A model generated the notes under the pieces. That model ran no database searches, was not told the DNA's origin, and saw only the letters and a program-made list of their open reading frames with translations. A stretch of 36,071 nt of DNA from Cellulomonas algicola (GTDB taxonomy: Bacteria > Actinomycetota > Actinomycetes > Actinomycetales > Cellulomonadaceae): positions 1 through 36,071 of the forward strand of contig NZ_BHYL01000021.1 of NCBI RefSeq assembly GCF_003851725.1, read 5' to 3'. How positions within the stretch are numbered: the first letter of the stretch is position 1; every line of letters begins with the position of its first letter. A program made the position numbers and the translations under genes. This document shows positions 15,002-23,628 of the stretch, one piece after another.

Positions 15002-15879
15002 CGCCGGATCGGCAGATGGTCGAGGTGGACGGGCGGCAGGTCCGCGTGACCCACCTCGAGAAGGTCATGTACCCCGGCACGGGGACGACGAAGGCCGAGG
15101 TCATGAACTACCTCGTGCGGGTCGCACCGGCGCTGCTGCCGCAGCTGCACGAGCGGCCCGTCACCCGGATCCGTTGGCCCGACGGCGTCGCGGGCGAGAA
15201 GTTCTTCGAGAAGAACGTGCCGCGCGGCGCACCGGACTGGCTGCGCCGGCAGACGCTGCCCGCGGCGCCGAACAACGACGACGGCGAGGGCACGATGCTC
15301 GACCTGCCGTTCGTCGACGACCTGGCCGGGCTCGTGTGGTGCGCCAACCAGGGCGCGCTCGAGCTGCACACTCCGCAGTGGACGGTCGGGCCGCGCGGCG
15401 GGGTGCGGAACCCCGACCGGCTCGTGATCGACCTCGACCCGGGTGCGCCCGCGGGCCTCGACGAGTGCGCCCAGGTCGCGCACCTCGTGGCGGACCGGCT
15501 GCGCGAGGACGGCCTGGACGAGACGGTCCCGGTGACGTCGGGGAGCAAGGGGATGCAGCTCTACGCACGCCTGCCCGGCCGGAGGACCGCGCCGGAGGTC
15601 CGGCAGTACGCGCGCGACCTCGCGTTCGCGGTCGCGAAGCAGCACCCGTCGCTCGTCGTCGCGGTCATGCGCAAGGACGTCCGCGGGGGCAAGGTGCTCA
15701 TCGACTGGTCACAGAACCACCCGGCCAAGACGACGATCACGCCGTACTCGCTGCGCGGCCGTGACGAGCCGCGCGTCGCGGCCCCCCGCTGGTGGGACGA
15801 GATCGGTCCCGGGCTCGCGCAGCTCGGTCCCGACGAGGTGGCGGAACGGCTCGACCGCGACGGCGACCCGTTCGGGTGA
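14998..15879 (+). CDS. stand-alone LigD-type polymerase/primase (AEP) domain protein
   Basis: A 293-residue archaeo-eukaryotic-primase family polymerase that adds (ribo)nucleotides at broken ends during NHEJ. It has HLEKVMYPGTG, the 5'-phosphate pocket region EKFFEKNVPRGAPDWL, catalytic Asp D145 and D147 in VIDLDPG, the third Asp D236 in VLIDWSQN, and KTTITPYSLRGR. The motif usually ending GLH-L-Y reads SGSKGMQLY (181-189), so a usually conserved His is Gln. The GTG overlaps the ligase stop by four bases, giving coupled translation of the two halves of a split LigD. A hairpin overlaps its stop codon. Confidence 0.93.
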   Translation: MTPDRQMVEVDGRQVRVTHLEKVMYPGTGTTKAEVMNYLVRVAPALLPQLHERPVTRIRWPDGVAGEKFFEKNVPRGAPDWLRRQTLPAAPNNDDGEGTMLDLPFVDDLAGLVWCANQGALELHTPQWTVGPRGGVRNPDRLVIDLDPGAPAGLDECAQVAHLVADRLREDGLDETVPVTSGSKGMQLYARLPGRRTAPEVRQYARDLAFAVAKQHPSLVVAVMRKDVRGGKVLIDWSQNHPAKTTITPYSLRGRDEPRVAAPRWWDEIGPGLAQLGPDEVAERLDRDGDPFG

Positions 15880-15909
15880 CCGGCCGTTCCGCTGGCGAGG
15901 GGGCCGGTC
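15878..15909 (+). terminator. hairpin at the end of the ligase/polymerase operon
   Basis: GACCGGCC (15878-15885) pairs with GGCCGGTC (15902-15909) around a 16-base loop. The stem begins within the polymerase stop codon. A second small hairpin (15932-15937 with 15946-15951) lies in the dps leader. Confidence 0.6.
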
Positions 15910-15980
15910 CTGCGGCAGCGTGGACGGACACCCGGGCAAGACCTCGCCCGGTGGTCACGAGCTGAAGGAGGAGTCCCCTC

Positions 15981-16553
15981 ATGGCACGTTCGCTGCCCAA
16001 GTACACGGTCCCGTCGCTCACGCCCGAGGACGGCGCGAAGGTCGCCGAGATCCTCCAGCAGCGGCTCAACGCGCTCAACGACCTCGCCCTCACGCTCAAG
16101 CACATCCACTGGAACGTGGTGGGCCCGCACTTCATCGCGGTGCACGAGATGATCGACCCGCAGGTCGACGCCGTCCGCCTCATGGTCGACGCGATCGCCG
16201 AGCGCATCGCGACCCTCGGCGTCGCCCCGGTCGGCACGCCGGGTGCGCTCGTCAAGGCGCGCAGCTGGGACGACTACTCGATCGGCCGGGACAGCGCGAT
16301 CGCGCACCTCGGCGCGCTCGACGAGGTCTACGTCGGCGTCATCACGGACCACCGCCAGGCGGCGAAGGACACCGAGGAGCTCGACGACGTCACGAACGAC
16401 CTCCTCATCGGCCACCTGCACGAGCTCGAGCTGTTCCACTGGTTCGTGCGCGCCCACCTGGAGTCGGCGGGCGGTGCGCTGAGCACCGCGTCGGCCGAGG
16501 GCGAGAGGGCGTCGGCGGACAAGGCCCGGGCGAAGGACAAGGCATCGGCATGA
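15981..16553 (+). CDS. dps: Dps-family ferritin-like DNA-protection protein
   Basis: A 190-residue Dps, forming a 12-mer that oxidises and stores iron and shields DNA from peroxide. The inter-subunit ferroxidase ligands line up with E. coli Dps: H43 and W44 in HIHWNV, H55 and D59 in HEMID, D70 and E74 in VDAIAERI. About 25 residues at the C-terminus are Lys/Ala/Ser-rich and could help bind DNA. GAAGGAGGAG lies 8-17 bases upstream of ATG 15981. Its stop overlaps the next start (ATGA), so it is the first gene of a two-gene operon. Placement beside the end-joining genes fits a DNA-protection neighbourhood, though a hairpin separates the two units. Confidence 0.95.
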   Translation: MARSLPKYTVPSLTPEDGAKVAEILQQRLNALNDLALTLKHIHWNVVGPHFIAVHEMIDPQVDAVRLMVDAIAERIATLGVAPVGTPGALVKARSWDDYSIGRDSAIAHLGALDEVYVGVITDHRQAAKDTEELDDVTNDLLIGHLHELELFHWFVRAHLESAGGALSTASAEGERASADKARAKDKASA

Positions 16554-17728
16554 CGACCCGCACGGAGCACCCCGCGGACGACCGCGCGGTGCTCCGTGCG
16601 GCACGTCCGGGCCACCGTGCCGTGGGCGCGGGATCGCAGCCGCCGAGCCCGACGCGCCGCCTGCACGTCGCGGCCCGGCTCGAGGACGCGTTCGACCGCG
16701 CCGTCGCGCACCAGATGCGCCACCGGGGCTGGACCGTGCGGATCGAGCCGTTCGCCGGCTACGGCGCCCCGGGCTGGGTCCGGGTCATGGCGCGCACGCT
16801 CCTGGCGCCGCCCGAGGTCCCGGACCACGAGCTGCCGGGGGCCGGCGCCGACGCGCACATCGACGCGGCCGAGCCGCCGTCGACGCGCGGCTGGCGTTCC
16901 TTCGCGACGGCTCAGGTCGCGGGCGTGGCGCTGCACGTGCGCGTGGGCGGCCACGAGCACTCCGTCGTGTCGGACCGCGGGGGCTACCTCGACGTCCGGC
17001 TCGAGTCCGACCTCGAGCCGGGCTGGCACCACGTCGAGCTCACGACCGAGGACGGCACGAGCGCGCAGGCGCCGGTGCTGGTGATCGACCCGGCCGTCCG
17101 CGTCGGCCTCGTGAGCGACATCGACGACACGGTCATGGTGACCCGCCTGCCGCGTCCGCTGGTCGCGGCCTGGAACGTGCTCGTGCGCAACGAGGACGCG
17201 CGCGAGCCCGTGCCCGGCATGGCCGAGCTGTACGCGGAGCTGCGCCGACGTCACCCGGGCATGCCGGTGGTCTACCTGTCGACGGGTGCCTGGAACGCGG
17301 CGCCGGCGATCTCCCGGTTCCTCAAGCGGCACGGCTACCCGGCCGGTCCTCTGCTGCTCACCGACTGGGGCCCGACGAACACCGGCTGGTTCCGCAGCGG
17401 CCGTGCGCACAAGGTCGCGCAGCTGAGGCGCCTCGTGCACGAGCTGCCCGACGTGCGATGGGTCCTCGTCGGTGACGACGGCCAGCGCGACCCGGAGATC
17501 TACGCGGGTGCGGCGACGCACCACCCGGACCACGTGCGCGCGATCCTGCTGCGGCAGCTCACCTTCAGCGAGCACGTGCTCGCGCACGGCCTGCCGGCGC
17601 CCACCCCGGAGTCACGGGCGGCCGAGCGTGCCGCCGCGGCGGCGCCGGACGGCATCCCGGTCCTGCAGGCTGCCGACGGGTACGAGCTCCGTCGCGAGAT
17701 CGGCCCGGAGGGCATCGCCGGCGGCTGA
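16550..17728 (+). CDS. App1-family (DUF2183) HAD-like phosphatase
   Basis: A 392-residue protein with the App1 catalytic domain, named for yeast phosphatidate phosphatase App1. The HAD-type motif is DIDDT at 190-194 (DxDxT). VVYLSTGAWN, LLLTDWGPTNTGWFRSG, HK followed by WVLVGDDGQRDPEIY complete the family pattern. The N-terminal about 175 residues form an accessory beta-rich domain. The ATG overlaps the dps stop by four bases, so the two are translationally coupled. No signal peptide or membrane segment is seen. The bacterial substrate is unknown; a phospholipid or other phosphate ester is inferred from the yeast enzyme. Confidence 0.9.
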   Translation: MTTRTEHPADDRAVLRAARPGHRAVGAGSQPPSPTRRLHVAARLEDAFDRAVAHQMRHRGWTVRIEPFAGYGAPGWVRVMARTLLAPPEVPDHELPGAGADAHIDAAEPPSTRGWRSFATAQVAGVALHVRVGGHEHSVVSDRGGYLDVRLESDLEPGWHHVELTTEDGTSAQAPVLVIDPAVRVGLVSDIDDTVMVTRLPRPLVAAWNVLVRNEDAREPVPGMAELYAELRRRHPGMPVVYLSTGAWNAAPAISRFLKRHGYPAGPLLLTDWGPTNTGWFRSGRAHKVAQLRRLVHELPDVRWVLVGDDGQRDPEIYAGAATHHPDHVRAILLRQLTFSEHVLAHGLPAPTPESRAAERAAAAAPDGIPVLQAADGYELRREIGPEGIAGG

Positions 17729-17749
17729 GCCGGTCCGGCGCCCACGAGG

Positions 17750-17805
17750 TGAGGCTCCCCACCGAGAGCGGCACCTGCGTGCCGTGCCCTCGGCGGGGAG
17801 CCTCA
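17750..17805. terminator. large bidirectional hairpin after the dps-App1 operon
   Basis: TGAGGCTCCCC (17750-17760) pairs with GGGGAGCCTCA (17795-17805). Inside, CCGAG (17762-17766) pairs with CTCGG (17789-17793) and GGCAC (17770-17774) with GTGCC (17779-17783). It lies between the App1 stop and the convergent small ORF. Confidence 0.85.
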
Positions 17806-17845
17806 TCGGCGTCGGGGACGCGGTCGGGCCGGGCGTCGGAGCCCG

Positions 17846-18046
17846 TCAGAGGCGCTGCGGGTCGTCCCAGTCCTCGCTGCTCGCGATGGCCTCGTCGTCG
17901 GCCTCGATCTCGACCGCGTGCAGCGACCGCGGGGCCCGCGTCGGGTCGCCGCCCGAGCGTGCGTCCGCGGCGGCCAGCTCGGCCTCCGGGAGCGGGGGCT
18001 CGGCGAGGTGCTCGGCGGCGGGGTCGGAGGTCAGGTCGCGGCTCAT
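17846..18046 (-). CDS. small acidic hypothetical protein
   Basis: A 66-residue acidic protein that I do not recognise. It has no Cys, no signal peptide and no membrane segment, and ends EIEADDEAIASSEDWDDPQRL-like, with an acidic SEDWDD motif that looks like a short conserved tail. The ATG at 18046 has only a distant GGGGAGGAG (about 20 bases upstream), so the start is not firmly supported. It lies between the App1 terminator and the GH74 promoter region. The position after a bidirectional terminator favours a real gene. Confidence 0.5.
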   Translation of the reverse strand: MSRDLTSDPAAEHLAEPPLPEAELAAADARSGGDPTRAPRSLHAVEIEADDEAIASSEDWDDPQRL

Positions 18047-18154
18047 GGGAGGTTTCTACCGCTGCTCCTCCCCCGTCGCACCTGCGGACCACCGGCTGAC
18101 CCGCACCGCGTCGCGGGCTGGACGCGGGCCGGGCCCTCCCGGTCGGGTGGCGTG

Positions 18155-18166
18155 CGAAAGGTTTCG
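18155..18166. promoter_or_regulatory. second, imperfect operator upstream of GH74
   Basis: CGAAAGGTTTCG has 5-bp inverted arms around GG and resembles the perfect palindrome 28 bp downstream (centre to centre). It could be an auxiliary LacI-type half-strength site. Confidence 0.4.
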
Positions 18167-18181
18167 TCCCCTGACCCGCTC

Positions 18182-18195
18182 TCGAAGCGCTTCGA
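18182..18195. promoter_or_regulatory. perfect 14-bp LacI-type operator upstream of GH74
   Basis: TCGAAGCGCTTCGA is a perfect palindrome with the AAnCGnTT core of LacI/GalR-family operators, with the central CG of most such sites. It lies 117 bp before the GH74 start in non-coding DNA. It is not the CelR/CebR site TGGGAGCGCTCCCA but shares its central AGCGCT. A LacI-family regulator of hemicellulose or xyloglucan genes is the likely binder. Confidence 0.65.
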
Positions 18196-18312
18196 TACCG
18201 TGCGGCCACCCGTCGTCCGGCGCCCTCCCGAGGCCGTCCGGCTGCGGGGTCGACCGGCCGGGCAACCCTCGCCCGGCGGGCACACCACCGCCTTCACGAA
18301 GGAGTGCAGCGG

Positions 18313-21105
18313 ATGCGCGTCCCTGCTCGAACCTCCCCCGTCAGACCCGGCCGCCCGCCACGACGCCTCGCCGGCGCCGTCCTCGCAGCCGCACTCGTCA
18401 CCGGCGCCGGCACGGCCGTCGCCCTCGGCTCCCCCGCGACCGCGGCCACCCCGTCGTACACGTGGGGCAACGTCGAGGTCGTCGGCGGCGGGTTCGTCCC
18501 CGGCATCGTCTACAACCAGTCGGAGAAGGGCCTCGTCTACGCCCGCACCGACATCGGCGGGGCGTACCGCCTCGACCAGGCGACTCAGCGCTGGGTCCCG
18601 CTGCTCGACCACATCGGCTGGGACGAGTGGAGCCACACCGGCGTCCTGAGCCTCGCGACGGACGCGGTGAACCCCAACAGGGTCTACGCGGCCGTCGGCA
18701 CCTACACGAACTCGTGGGACCCGCAGAACGGCGCGGTCCTGCGGTCCTCGGACCGCGGGGAGACCTGGCAGAAGACCACCCTGCCGTTCAAGGTCGGCGG
18801 CAACATGCCCGGCCGCGGCATGGGCGAGCGCCTGCAGGTCGACCCCAACGACAACCGGGTCCTCTACCTCGGCACCGAGAGCGGCAACGGGCTGTGGCGC
18901 AGCACCGACTCGGGCGTCACGTGGGCCAAGGTCAGCTCGTTCACCAACCCCGGCACCTACGTGCAGGACCCCACGTCGACCAACGACTACCTCACGAGCA
19001 ACCAGGGCGTCGTGTGGGTGACGTTCGACCCGTCGAGCGGCACCAAGGGTTCGCCGACGAAGACGATCTACGTCGGCGTCGCCGACAAGGAGAACACCGT
19101 CTACCGGTCGACCGACGCGGGTGCGACGTGGCAGCGGATCCCCGGCCAGCCGACCGGGTACATCGCGCACAAGGGCGTCTACGACGCGAAGGGCAAGCAG
19201 CTCTACCTCGCGACCAGCGACACGGGCGGCCCGTACGACGGCGGGCACGGCGACGTCTGGCGCCTGGACACCACGACCGGCACGTGGACGAGCATCTCCC
19301 CCGTCCCGTCGTCCAGCAGCGACCAGTACTTCGGCTACTCGGGCCTGACGATCGACCGGCAGGACCCCGACACGCTCATGGTCGTCACGCAGATCTCCTG
19401 GTGGCCGGACATCATCGTGTTCCGCAGCACCGACCGGGGCGCGACCTGGAGCCGGATCTGGGACTGGGCCGGCTACCCGAACCGCGACCTGCGCTACGAC
19501 CTCGACTACTCGGGTGCGCCGTGGCTCACGTTCGGCAAGACGTCCGCGCCCGTGGGCGAGCCGCTCGTCAAGCTCGGCTGGATGACGGAGTCCTTCGAGA
19601 TCGACCCGTTCGACTCCGACAAGTTCCTCTACGGCACCGGCGCGACGGTCTACGGCGGCAGCAACCTCACCGCGTGGGACACGGGCGGGAAGGTCAAGAT
19701 CGGCGTCAAGGCGCAGGGCATCGAGGAGACGGCCGTGCTCGACCTCGCCGCTCCGCCGGGACCGGTCGAGCTGATCTCCGGGCTCGGTGACGTGGGTGGG
19801 TTCGTGCACACCGACATCACGAAGGTGCCGGCGCAGATGTACACGCAGCCGTACCACGGCTCCGTGACGGGCGTGGACTTCGCCGAGGCGAAGCCCGCGA
19901 CGATGGTCCGCGTCGGGCAGGCCGTCGACGGGACCGTCGAGTCGCACATCGGCGTCTCGACCTCGTCCGGCTCGTCGTGGTGGGCGGGCCAGCAGCCGGC
20001 GGGCGTGACCGGCGGCGGGACCGTCGCGATGTCCGCCGACGGCGGCACGATCGTCTGGAGCCCGGCCGGGACCGGCGTGCACCGCTCGACGACGCTCGGC
20101 TCGTCGTGGACCGCGTCGACGGGTGTCCCCGCGGGTGCGCGCGTCGAGGCCGACCGCGTGAACGCGCAGAAGTTCTACGCGTTCGGCGACGGCCGGTTCT
20201 ACCGGTCGACGGACGGCGGCGCGTCGTTCACCGCCTCGGCCGCGACCGGCTTCCCGACCACCGGCAACATCCGGTTCGGCGCGGTGCCCGGCCACGAGGG
20301 CCACGTCTGGCTCGCAGGTGAGACCGGCCTGTGGCGGTCGACCGACGCGGGCGTGACGTTCACGAAGCTCGCCGGGTTCGAGGACGGCGGCGCGGTCGGG
20401 TTCGGCAAGGCGGCCCCGGGCGCGACGTACCCCGCGATCTACACGACGTCGAAGCTGAACGGCGTGCGCGGCTTCTTCCGCTCGACGGACGCGGGTGCGA
20501 CGTGGGTGCGGATCAACGACGACGAGCACCAGTACGCCTGGACGGGCGCCGCGATCACCGGTGACCCCGACGTGTTCGGGCGCGTCTACGTCGGGACCAA
20601 CGGGCGCGGGATCGTCGTGGGGAACAGCTCGGGCACCGAGCCGACGGTGACCCCGACGCCGACCGTCACGCCGACGGTGACGCCCACGGTCACGCCGACG
20701 CCGACGGTCACGCCGACCCCGACCGTCACGCCGACGGTGACGCCCACCGTCACGCCCACGCCGACGGTCACGCCCACGGTTCAGCCGACCGGCTGCTCCG
20801 TGCGGTACACGACGAACGACTGGAACACGGGCTTCACGGCGTCGGTCCGGGTCACCAACAACGGCTCGGCGCCGATGAACGGGTGGACCCTCGCGTTCAC
20901 GTTCCCGTCGTCGCAGCAGGTGACCAACGGGTGGTCGGGCAGCTTCACGCAGACCGGCCAGTCCGTCGTCGTGACGAATGCGCCGTGGAACGGCACGATC
21001 GCCGCGAAGGGCAGCGTCGACATCGGGTTCAACGGCTCGCACGCGGGCAGCAACCCGAAGCCGACGGTGTTCACGCTCAACGGGACGGCCTGCACGGCGG
21101 GCTGA
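18313..21105 (+). CDS. secreted GH74 xyloglucanase-type enzyme with CBM2
   Basis: A 930-residue exported enzyme predicted to cut xyloglucan. The signal peptide ends near residue 45 (ATA-A). The GH74 twin seven-bladed propeller covers about 48-770, with many RSTDxGxTW blade repeats. Catalytic Asp residues are D80 in [10 protein letters not shown] and D493 in [12 protein letters not shown]; their spacing (413) is close to that of C. thermocellum Xgh74A (D70/D480). A Thr-Pro-Val linker (776-826) leads to a CBM2 bounded by C828 and C927, with [14 protein letters not shown] and NAPWNGT Trp motifs. ATG 18313 has AAGGAG eight bases upstream; GTG 18304 overlaps that site and is rejected. It is a monocistronic unit with its own operator and terminator. 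Confidence 0.95.
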   Translation: MRVPARTSPVRPGRPPRRLAGAVLAAALVTGAGTAVALGSPATAATPSYTWGNVEVVGGGFVPGIVYNQSEKGLVYARTDIGGAYRLDQATQRWVPLLDHIGWDEWSHTGVLSLATDAVNPNRVYAAVGTYTNSWDPQNGAVLRSSDRGETWQKTTLPFKVGGNMPGRGMGERLQVDPNDNRVLYLGTESGNGLWRSTDSGVTWAKVSSFTNPGTYVQDPTSTNDYLTSNQGVVWVTFDPSSGTKGSPTKTIYVGVADKENTVYRSTDAGATWQRIPGQPTGYIAHKGVYDAKGKQLYLATSDTGGPYDGGHGDVWRLDTTTGTWTSISPVPSSSSDQYFGYSGLTIDRQDPDTLMVVTQISWWPDIIVFRSTDRGATWSRIWDWAGYPNRDLRYDLDYSGAPWLTFGKTSAPVGEPLVKLGWMTESFEIDPFDSDKFLYGTGATVYGGSNLTAWDTGGKVKIGVKAQGIEETAVLDLAAPPGPVELISGLGDVGGFVHTDITKVPAQMYTQPYHGSVTGVDFAEAKPATMVRVGQAVDGTVESHIGVSTSSGSSWWAGQQPAGVTGGGTVAMSADGGTIVWSPAGTGVHRSTTLGSSWTASTGVPAGARVEADRVNAQKFYAFGDGRFYRSTDGGASFTASAATGFPTTGNIRFGAVPGHEGHVWLAGETGLWRSTDAGVTFTKLAGFEDGGAVGFGKAAPGATYPAIYTTSKLNGVRGFFRSTDAGATWVRINDDEHQYAWTGAAITGDPDVFGRVYVGTNGRGIVVGNSSGTEPTVTPTPTVTPTVTPTVTPTPTVTPTPTVTPTVTPTVTPTPTVTPTVQPTGCSVRYTTNDWNTGFTASVRVTNNGSAPMNGWTLAFTFPSSQQVTNGWSGSFTQTGQSVVVTNAPWNGTIAAKGSVDIGFNGSHAGSNPKPTVFTLNGTACTAG
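20638..20790 (+). repeat. Pro-Thr-Val linker repeat in GH74
   Basis: About 150 bp of near-tandem 6- and 12-bp units encode alternating TVTP and TPTVTP, a flexible, possibly glycosylated linker between propeller and CBM2. It replaces the Fn3 linkers used by the GH6 and GH5 enzymes and should be prone to length change. Confidence 0.9.
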
Positions 21106-21141
21106 GGCCCGCGACCAGCACCGACGTCCACCGCACCACCT

Positions 21142-21187
21142 GACGGGGGCGGCGGGCCGCGCACCACGGCGGCCCGCCGTCCCCGTC
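21142..21187 (+). terminator. 19-bp hairpin after GH74
   Basis: Bases 21142-21160 pair with 21169-21187 (19 pairs, one G-T wobble) around an 8-base loop. It begins 36 bases after the GH74 stop, so GH74 is transcribed alone. Confidence 0.85.
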
Positions 21188-21272
21188 GGTCGTCCCACGA
21201 CCTGTCTGAAGTCATGGGACGAGAGAGACGAAGGTCACACGTTCCTCGCTGTAGAGATTCTCGACGTCGACA

Positions 21273-21285
21273 TACGCTCGAATCG
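21273..21285 (+). promoter_or_regulatory. -10 element for a leaderless mqo transcript
   Basis: TACGCT (21273-21278) fits the actinobacterial -10 pattern TAnnnT and ends six bases before the GTG start at 21285, so transcription would begin at or near the start codon. No Shine-Dalgarno sequence is present. The -35 region is not recognisable. Confidence 0.55.
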
Positions 21286-22766
21286 TGGCGCATCGCGAAG
21301 AGACAGTGGACGTCGTCCTCGTCGGCGGCGGGATCATGAGCGCGACCCTGGCCGCGCTCATCACGACGCTCGAGCCGACGTGGACCGTCGAGATCCACGA
21401 GCGCCGGGCCGAGGTCGCGACCGAGTCGTCGAACCCGTGGAACAACGCGGGCACCGGCCACGCCGCCCTCTGCGAGCTCAACTACACGCCGCAGCGCGCC
21501 GACGGCTCGATCGACATCTCCAAGGCCGTCACGATCAACGAGCAGTTCGAGCTCTCCCGCGAGCTCTGGAACCACCTCGCGACGAACGGCCGCCTCCCCG
21601 GCGGGACCGGCTTCCTGTCCTCGACCCCGCACATGACGTTCGTGCGTGGCGCGGCGAACGTCGAGTACCTGCGCCGCCGCTGGGAGACCCTGCGCGCGCA
21701 CCCGCTCTTCTCCGACCTCGAGTTCAGCGCGGACCCGGCCACGATCGCCGACTGGGCGCCGCTCCTCGTGGACGACCGCGACCCCGCCGAGCCCGTCGCC
21801 GCGACGCGCGCGAGCTCCGGCACGGACGTCGACTTCGGCGCCCTCACGCGCTCCATGCTCGACGACGCCCAGGCCCGCGGTGCCCGCCTGCACGTCGAGA
21901 GCGAGGTCACGCGCCTGCGCCAGGGCCGCGACGGCGCCTGGACGCTGCGCGTCAAGGACCGCCGCTGGAACGGCAACCGCAAGGCCCGCCGCGTGCGTGC
22001 ACGCTTCGTGTTCATCGGCGCCGGCGGCGGCGCGCTGCCGCTGCTGCAGAAGTCGGGCATCCCCGAGGCCAAGGGCTTCGCGGGCTTCCCGATCAGCGGG
22101 CAGTTCCTGCGCACCACCAACCCCGAGATCGTCGCCCGGCACCAGGCGAAGGTGTACGGCATGGCCGACATCGGCGCCCCGCCCATGTCGGTCCCGCACC
22201 TCGACACGCGCGTCGTCGACGGCGGCACCGCGCTGCTGTTCGGCCCCTACGCCGGCTGGAGCATGAAGTTCCTCAAGCACGGCTCGTGGCTCGACCTGCT
22301 GCGGTCGATCCGCCCCGACAACCTCGTCCCGATGCTCGCCGTCGGCGTGCGCAACCTCGACCTGCTGAAGTACCTGATCAGCGAGGTCACGGCGACGGAC
22401 ACCGACCGCCTGCGGACGCTGCGAGCGTTCATGCCGACCGCGCACCCGCGCGACTGGGAGCTCATCACCGCCGGCCAGCGCGTGCAGGTCATCAAGCGCG
22501 ACCGGAAGAAGGGCGGGGTGCTCGAGTTCGGCACCGAGCTCGTCACCTCCGCGGACGGCTCGATCGCCGGTCTCCTCGGCGCCTCCCCCGGCGCGTCGAC
22601 GGCCGTCGCGACCATGCTCGACCTGCTGGACCGCTGCTTCCCCGAGCGCGTCGAGGGCTGGCGCCCGCAGCTGCGTGCGATGATGCCGTCGCTCGGCGGC
22701 GCGCACTGGGACGAGTCGTTCGAGCTCGACCAGCTCGTCGACGAGCGGGTCGCCACCGACCGCTGA
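21285..22766 (+). CDS. mqo: malate:quinone oxidoreductase
   Basis: A 493-residue FAD enzyme of the cytoplasmic membrane face. It oxidises malate to oxaloacetate and passes electrons to quinone, bypassing malate dehydrogenase. The N-terminal Rossmann motif is [16 protein letters not shown] (8-23). Other marks are [70 protein letters not shown] and [16 protein letters not shown]. Length is normal for the family. The GTG at 21285 lacks a ribosome site but has a well-placed TAnnnT, so it is probably leaderless. A small gene follows 8 bases after the stop and is likely co-transcribed. Confidence 0.96.
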   Translation: MAHREETVDVVLVGGGIMSATLAALITTLEPTWTVEIHERRAEVATESSNPWNNAGTGHAALCELNYTPQRADGSIDISKAVTINEQFELSRELWNHLATNGRLPGGTGFLSSTPHMTFVRGAANVEYLRRRWETLRAHPLFSDLEFSADPATIADWAPLLVDDRDPAEPVAATRASSGTDVDFGALTRSMLDDAQARGARLHVESEVTRLRQGRDGAWTLRVKDRRWNGNRKARRVRARFVFIGAGGGALPLLQKSGIPEAKGFAGFPISGQFLRTTNPEIVARHQAKVYGMADIGAPPMSVPHLDTRVVDGGTALLFGPYAGWSMKFLKHGSWLDLLRSIRPDNLVPMLAVGVRNLDLLKYLISEVTATDTDRLRTLRAFMPTAHPRDWELITAGQRVQVIKRDRKKGGVLEFGTELVTSADGSIAGLLGASPGASTAVATMLDLLDRCFPERVEGWRPQLRAMMPSLGGAHWDESFELDQLVDERVATDR

Positions 22767-22774
22767 GGAACGCC

Positions 22775-23083
22775 ATGACCGTCCACGACGCGGCGACGCC
22801 GGTCGTGCCGGTGAGCGCCGAGATGCGCCGCGCCAAGGTGCGCGCCGCGACCGACCACACCACCGTCGGGCTCGTCGACACCACGTCCGACGGGCGCGTC
22901 ACCATCGCGTGCGCGTGCGGCATGCAGCTCACCAACGGCCCGACCTGGACGCTCGACGAGCACATCCGGCTGCACCGGGCCGAGGCGCGCTTCCTCGCGC
23001 TCTCCGCCGTCGCTCCCCCGGGGATCCCGCGGCTCGTGAGCGCGCACGTCGTCGCCGGCGAGGGCACCGACCCGCTGTCCTGA
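22775..23083 (+). CDS. small protein with Cys-x-Cys/His-x3-His motif
   Basis: A 102-residue protein I do not recognise. Its centre, IACACGM-LTNGPTW-LDEHIRLHRAEARF, carries C46, C48, H63 and H67, a pattern resembling a small zinc-finger-like site (C-x1-C-x14-H-x3-H). The N-terminal half is polar and basic; the C-terminus is mildly hydrophobic. ATG 22775 has GAGGAA just upstream and begins 8 bases after the mqo stop, so it should be transcribed with mqo. Its role is unknown. Confidence 0.75.
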   Translation: MTVHDAATPVVPVSAEMRRAKVRAATDHTTVGLVDTTSDGRVTIACACGMQLTNGPTWTLDEHIRLHRAEARFLALSAVAPPGIPRLVSAHVVAGEGTDPLS

Positions 23084-23100
23084 CGCCTCGCCGGTCTCGG

Positions 23101-23155
23101 CGACGACCGCTCCGCCCGCTCTCCGGTGGCCGGTCGTGTGGCGGGCCGGTCGTCG
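23101..23155 (+). terminator. possible hairpin after the mqo operon
   Basis: CGACGACCG (23101-23109) pairs with CGGTCGTCG (23147-23155), with a 37-base loop. Within it GGCCGGTCGT at 23129 and a near copy at 23145 form a direct repeat. This is a weaker candidate than the other terminators here; the convergent DUF2277 gene ends at 23247. Confidence 0.4.
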
Positions 23156-23246
23156 GCCGTGTGGAGGGACCGTCGCGTCAGGCGCACCACACCTTCCACG
23201 CCACGTCACCCACCGCGTCGCTCGACGCGGTCGGTCGGGATGCCGG

Positions 23247-23618
23247 TCAGCGGGCGGCCGCGACCTCGTCGAGGTCGTCGTGCAGGTCGTCGTCCTCGTG
23301 CGTGTGCGGCAGGCCGAGCTCGTGCGCCCGCTCGTGCGCCTCGCGCGCGGCGATCCGCTCGGCGATGCGCGCCTGGACCTCCGGGCGGCGCAGCGGCGGC
23401 ACGGTCGCGGGCGGCTGGCGTCGGGCGGGCAGCTCGTCGAGCAGGCGCGCGGTGATCGCCGCGATCTCGGCCACCGCGGCCTCGAACGGGTCGCGCGTCG
23501 CGTCGCTGAGCGACTGGACGCCCGTCACCTTCCGCACGTACTGGCGGGCGGCCGCCTCGATCTCCTCGGTCGTCGCGGGCGGCTCGAGCCCGCGCAGCGT
23601 CGTGATGTTCCGGCACAT
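23247..23618 (-). CDS. DUF2277 family protein
   Basis: A 123-residue protein starting MCRNITTLRGLEPPATTEEIEAAA, the signature of DUF2277, with QYVRKVTGVQSLSDAT following. The C-terminal 50 residues are Arg/Glu/His-rich (LGLPHTHEDDDLHDDL). Function is unknown. The ATG lies 10 bases after the alkyltransferase stop, so it is the third gene of the sigma-alkyltransferase operon. In the reading that extends to 23795 the extra N-terminus overlaps the alkyltransferase gene and is spurious. Confidence 0.88.
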   Translation of the reverse strand: MCRNITTLRGLEPPATTEEIEAAARQYVRKVTGVQSLSDATRDPFEAAVAEIAAITARLLDELPARRQPPATVPPLRRPEVQARIAERIAAREAHERAHELGLPHTHEDDDLHDDLDEVAAAR

Positions 23619-23628
23619 GCGCCCGACG

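Noticed and set aside
20638-20790. Regular short repeats resembling a CRISPR array
   Set aside because: Units are 6-12 bp, in frame, with no spacers; they encode the Thr-Pro-Val linker of GH74.
18043-21198. Minus-strand open frame of over 1000 codons opposite GH74
   Set aside because: The plus strand encodes an unmistakable GH74-CBM2 protein; the antisense translation is compositionally biased and domain-free.
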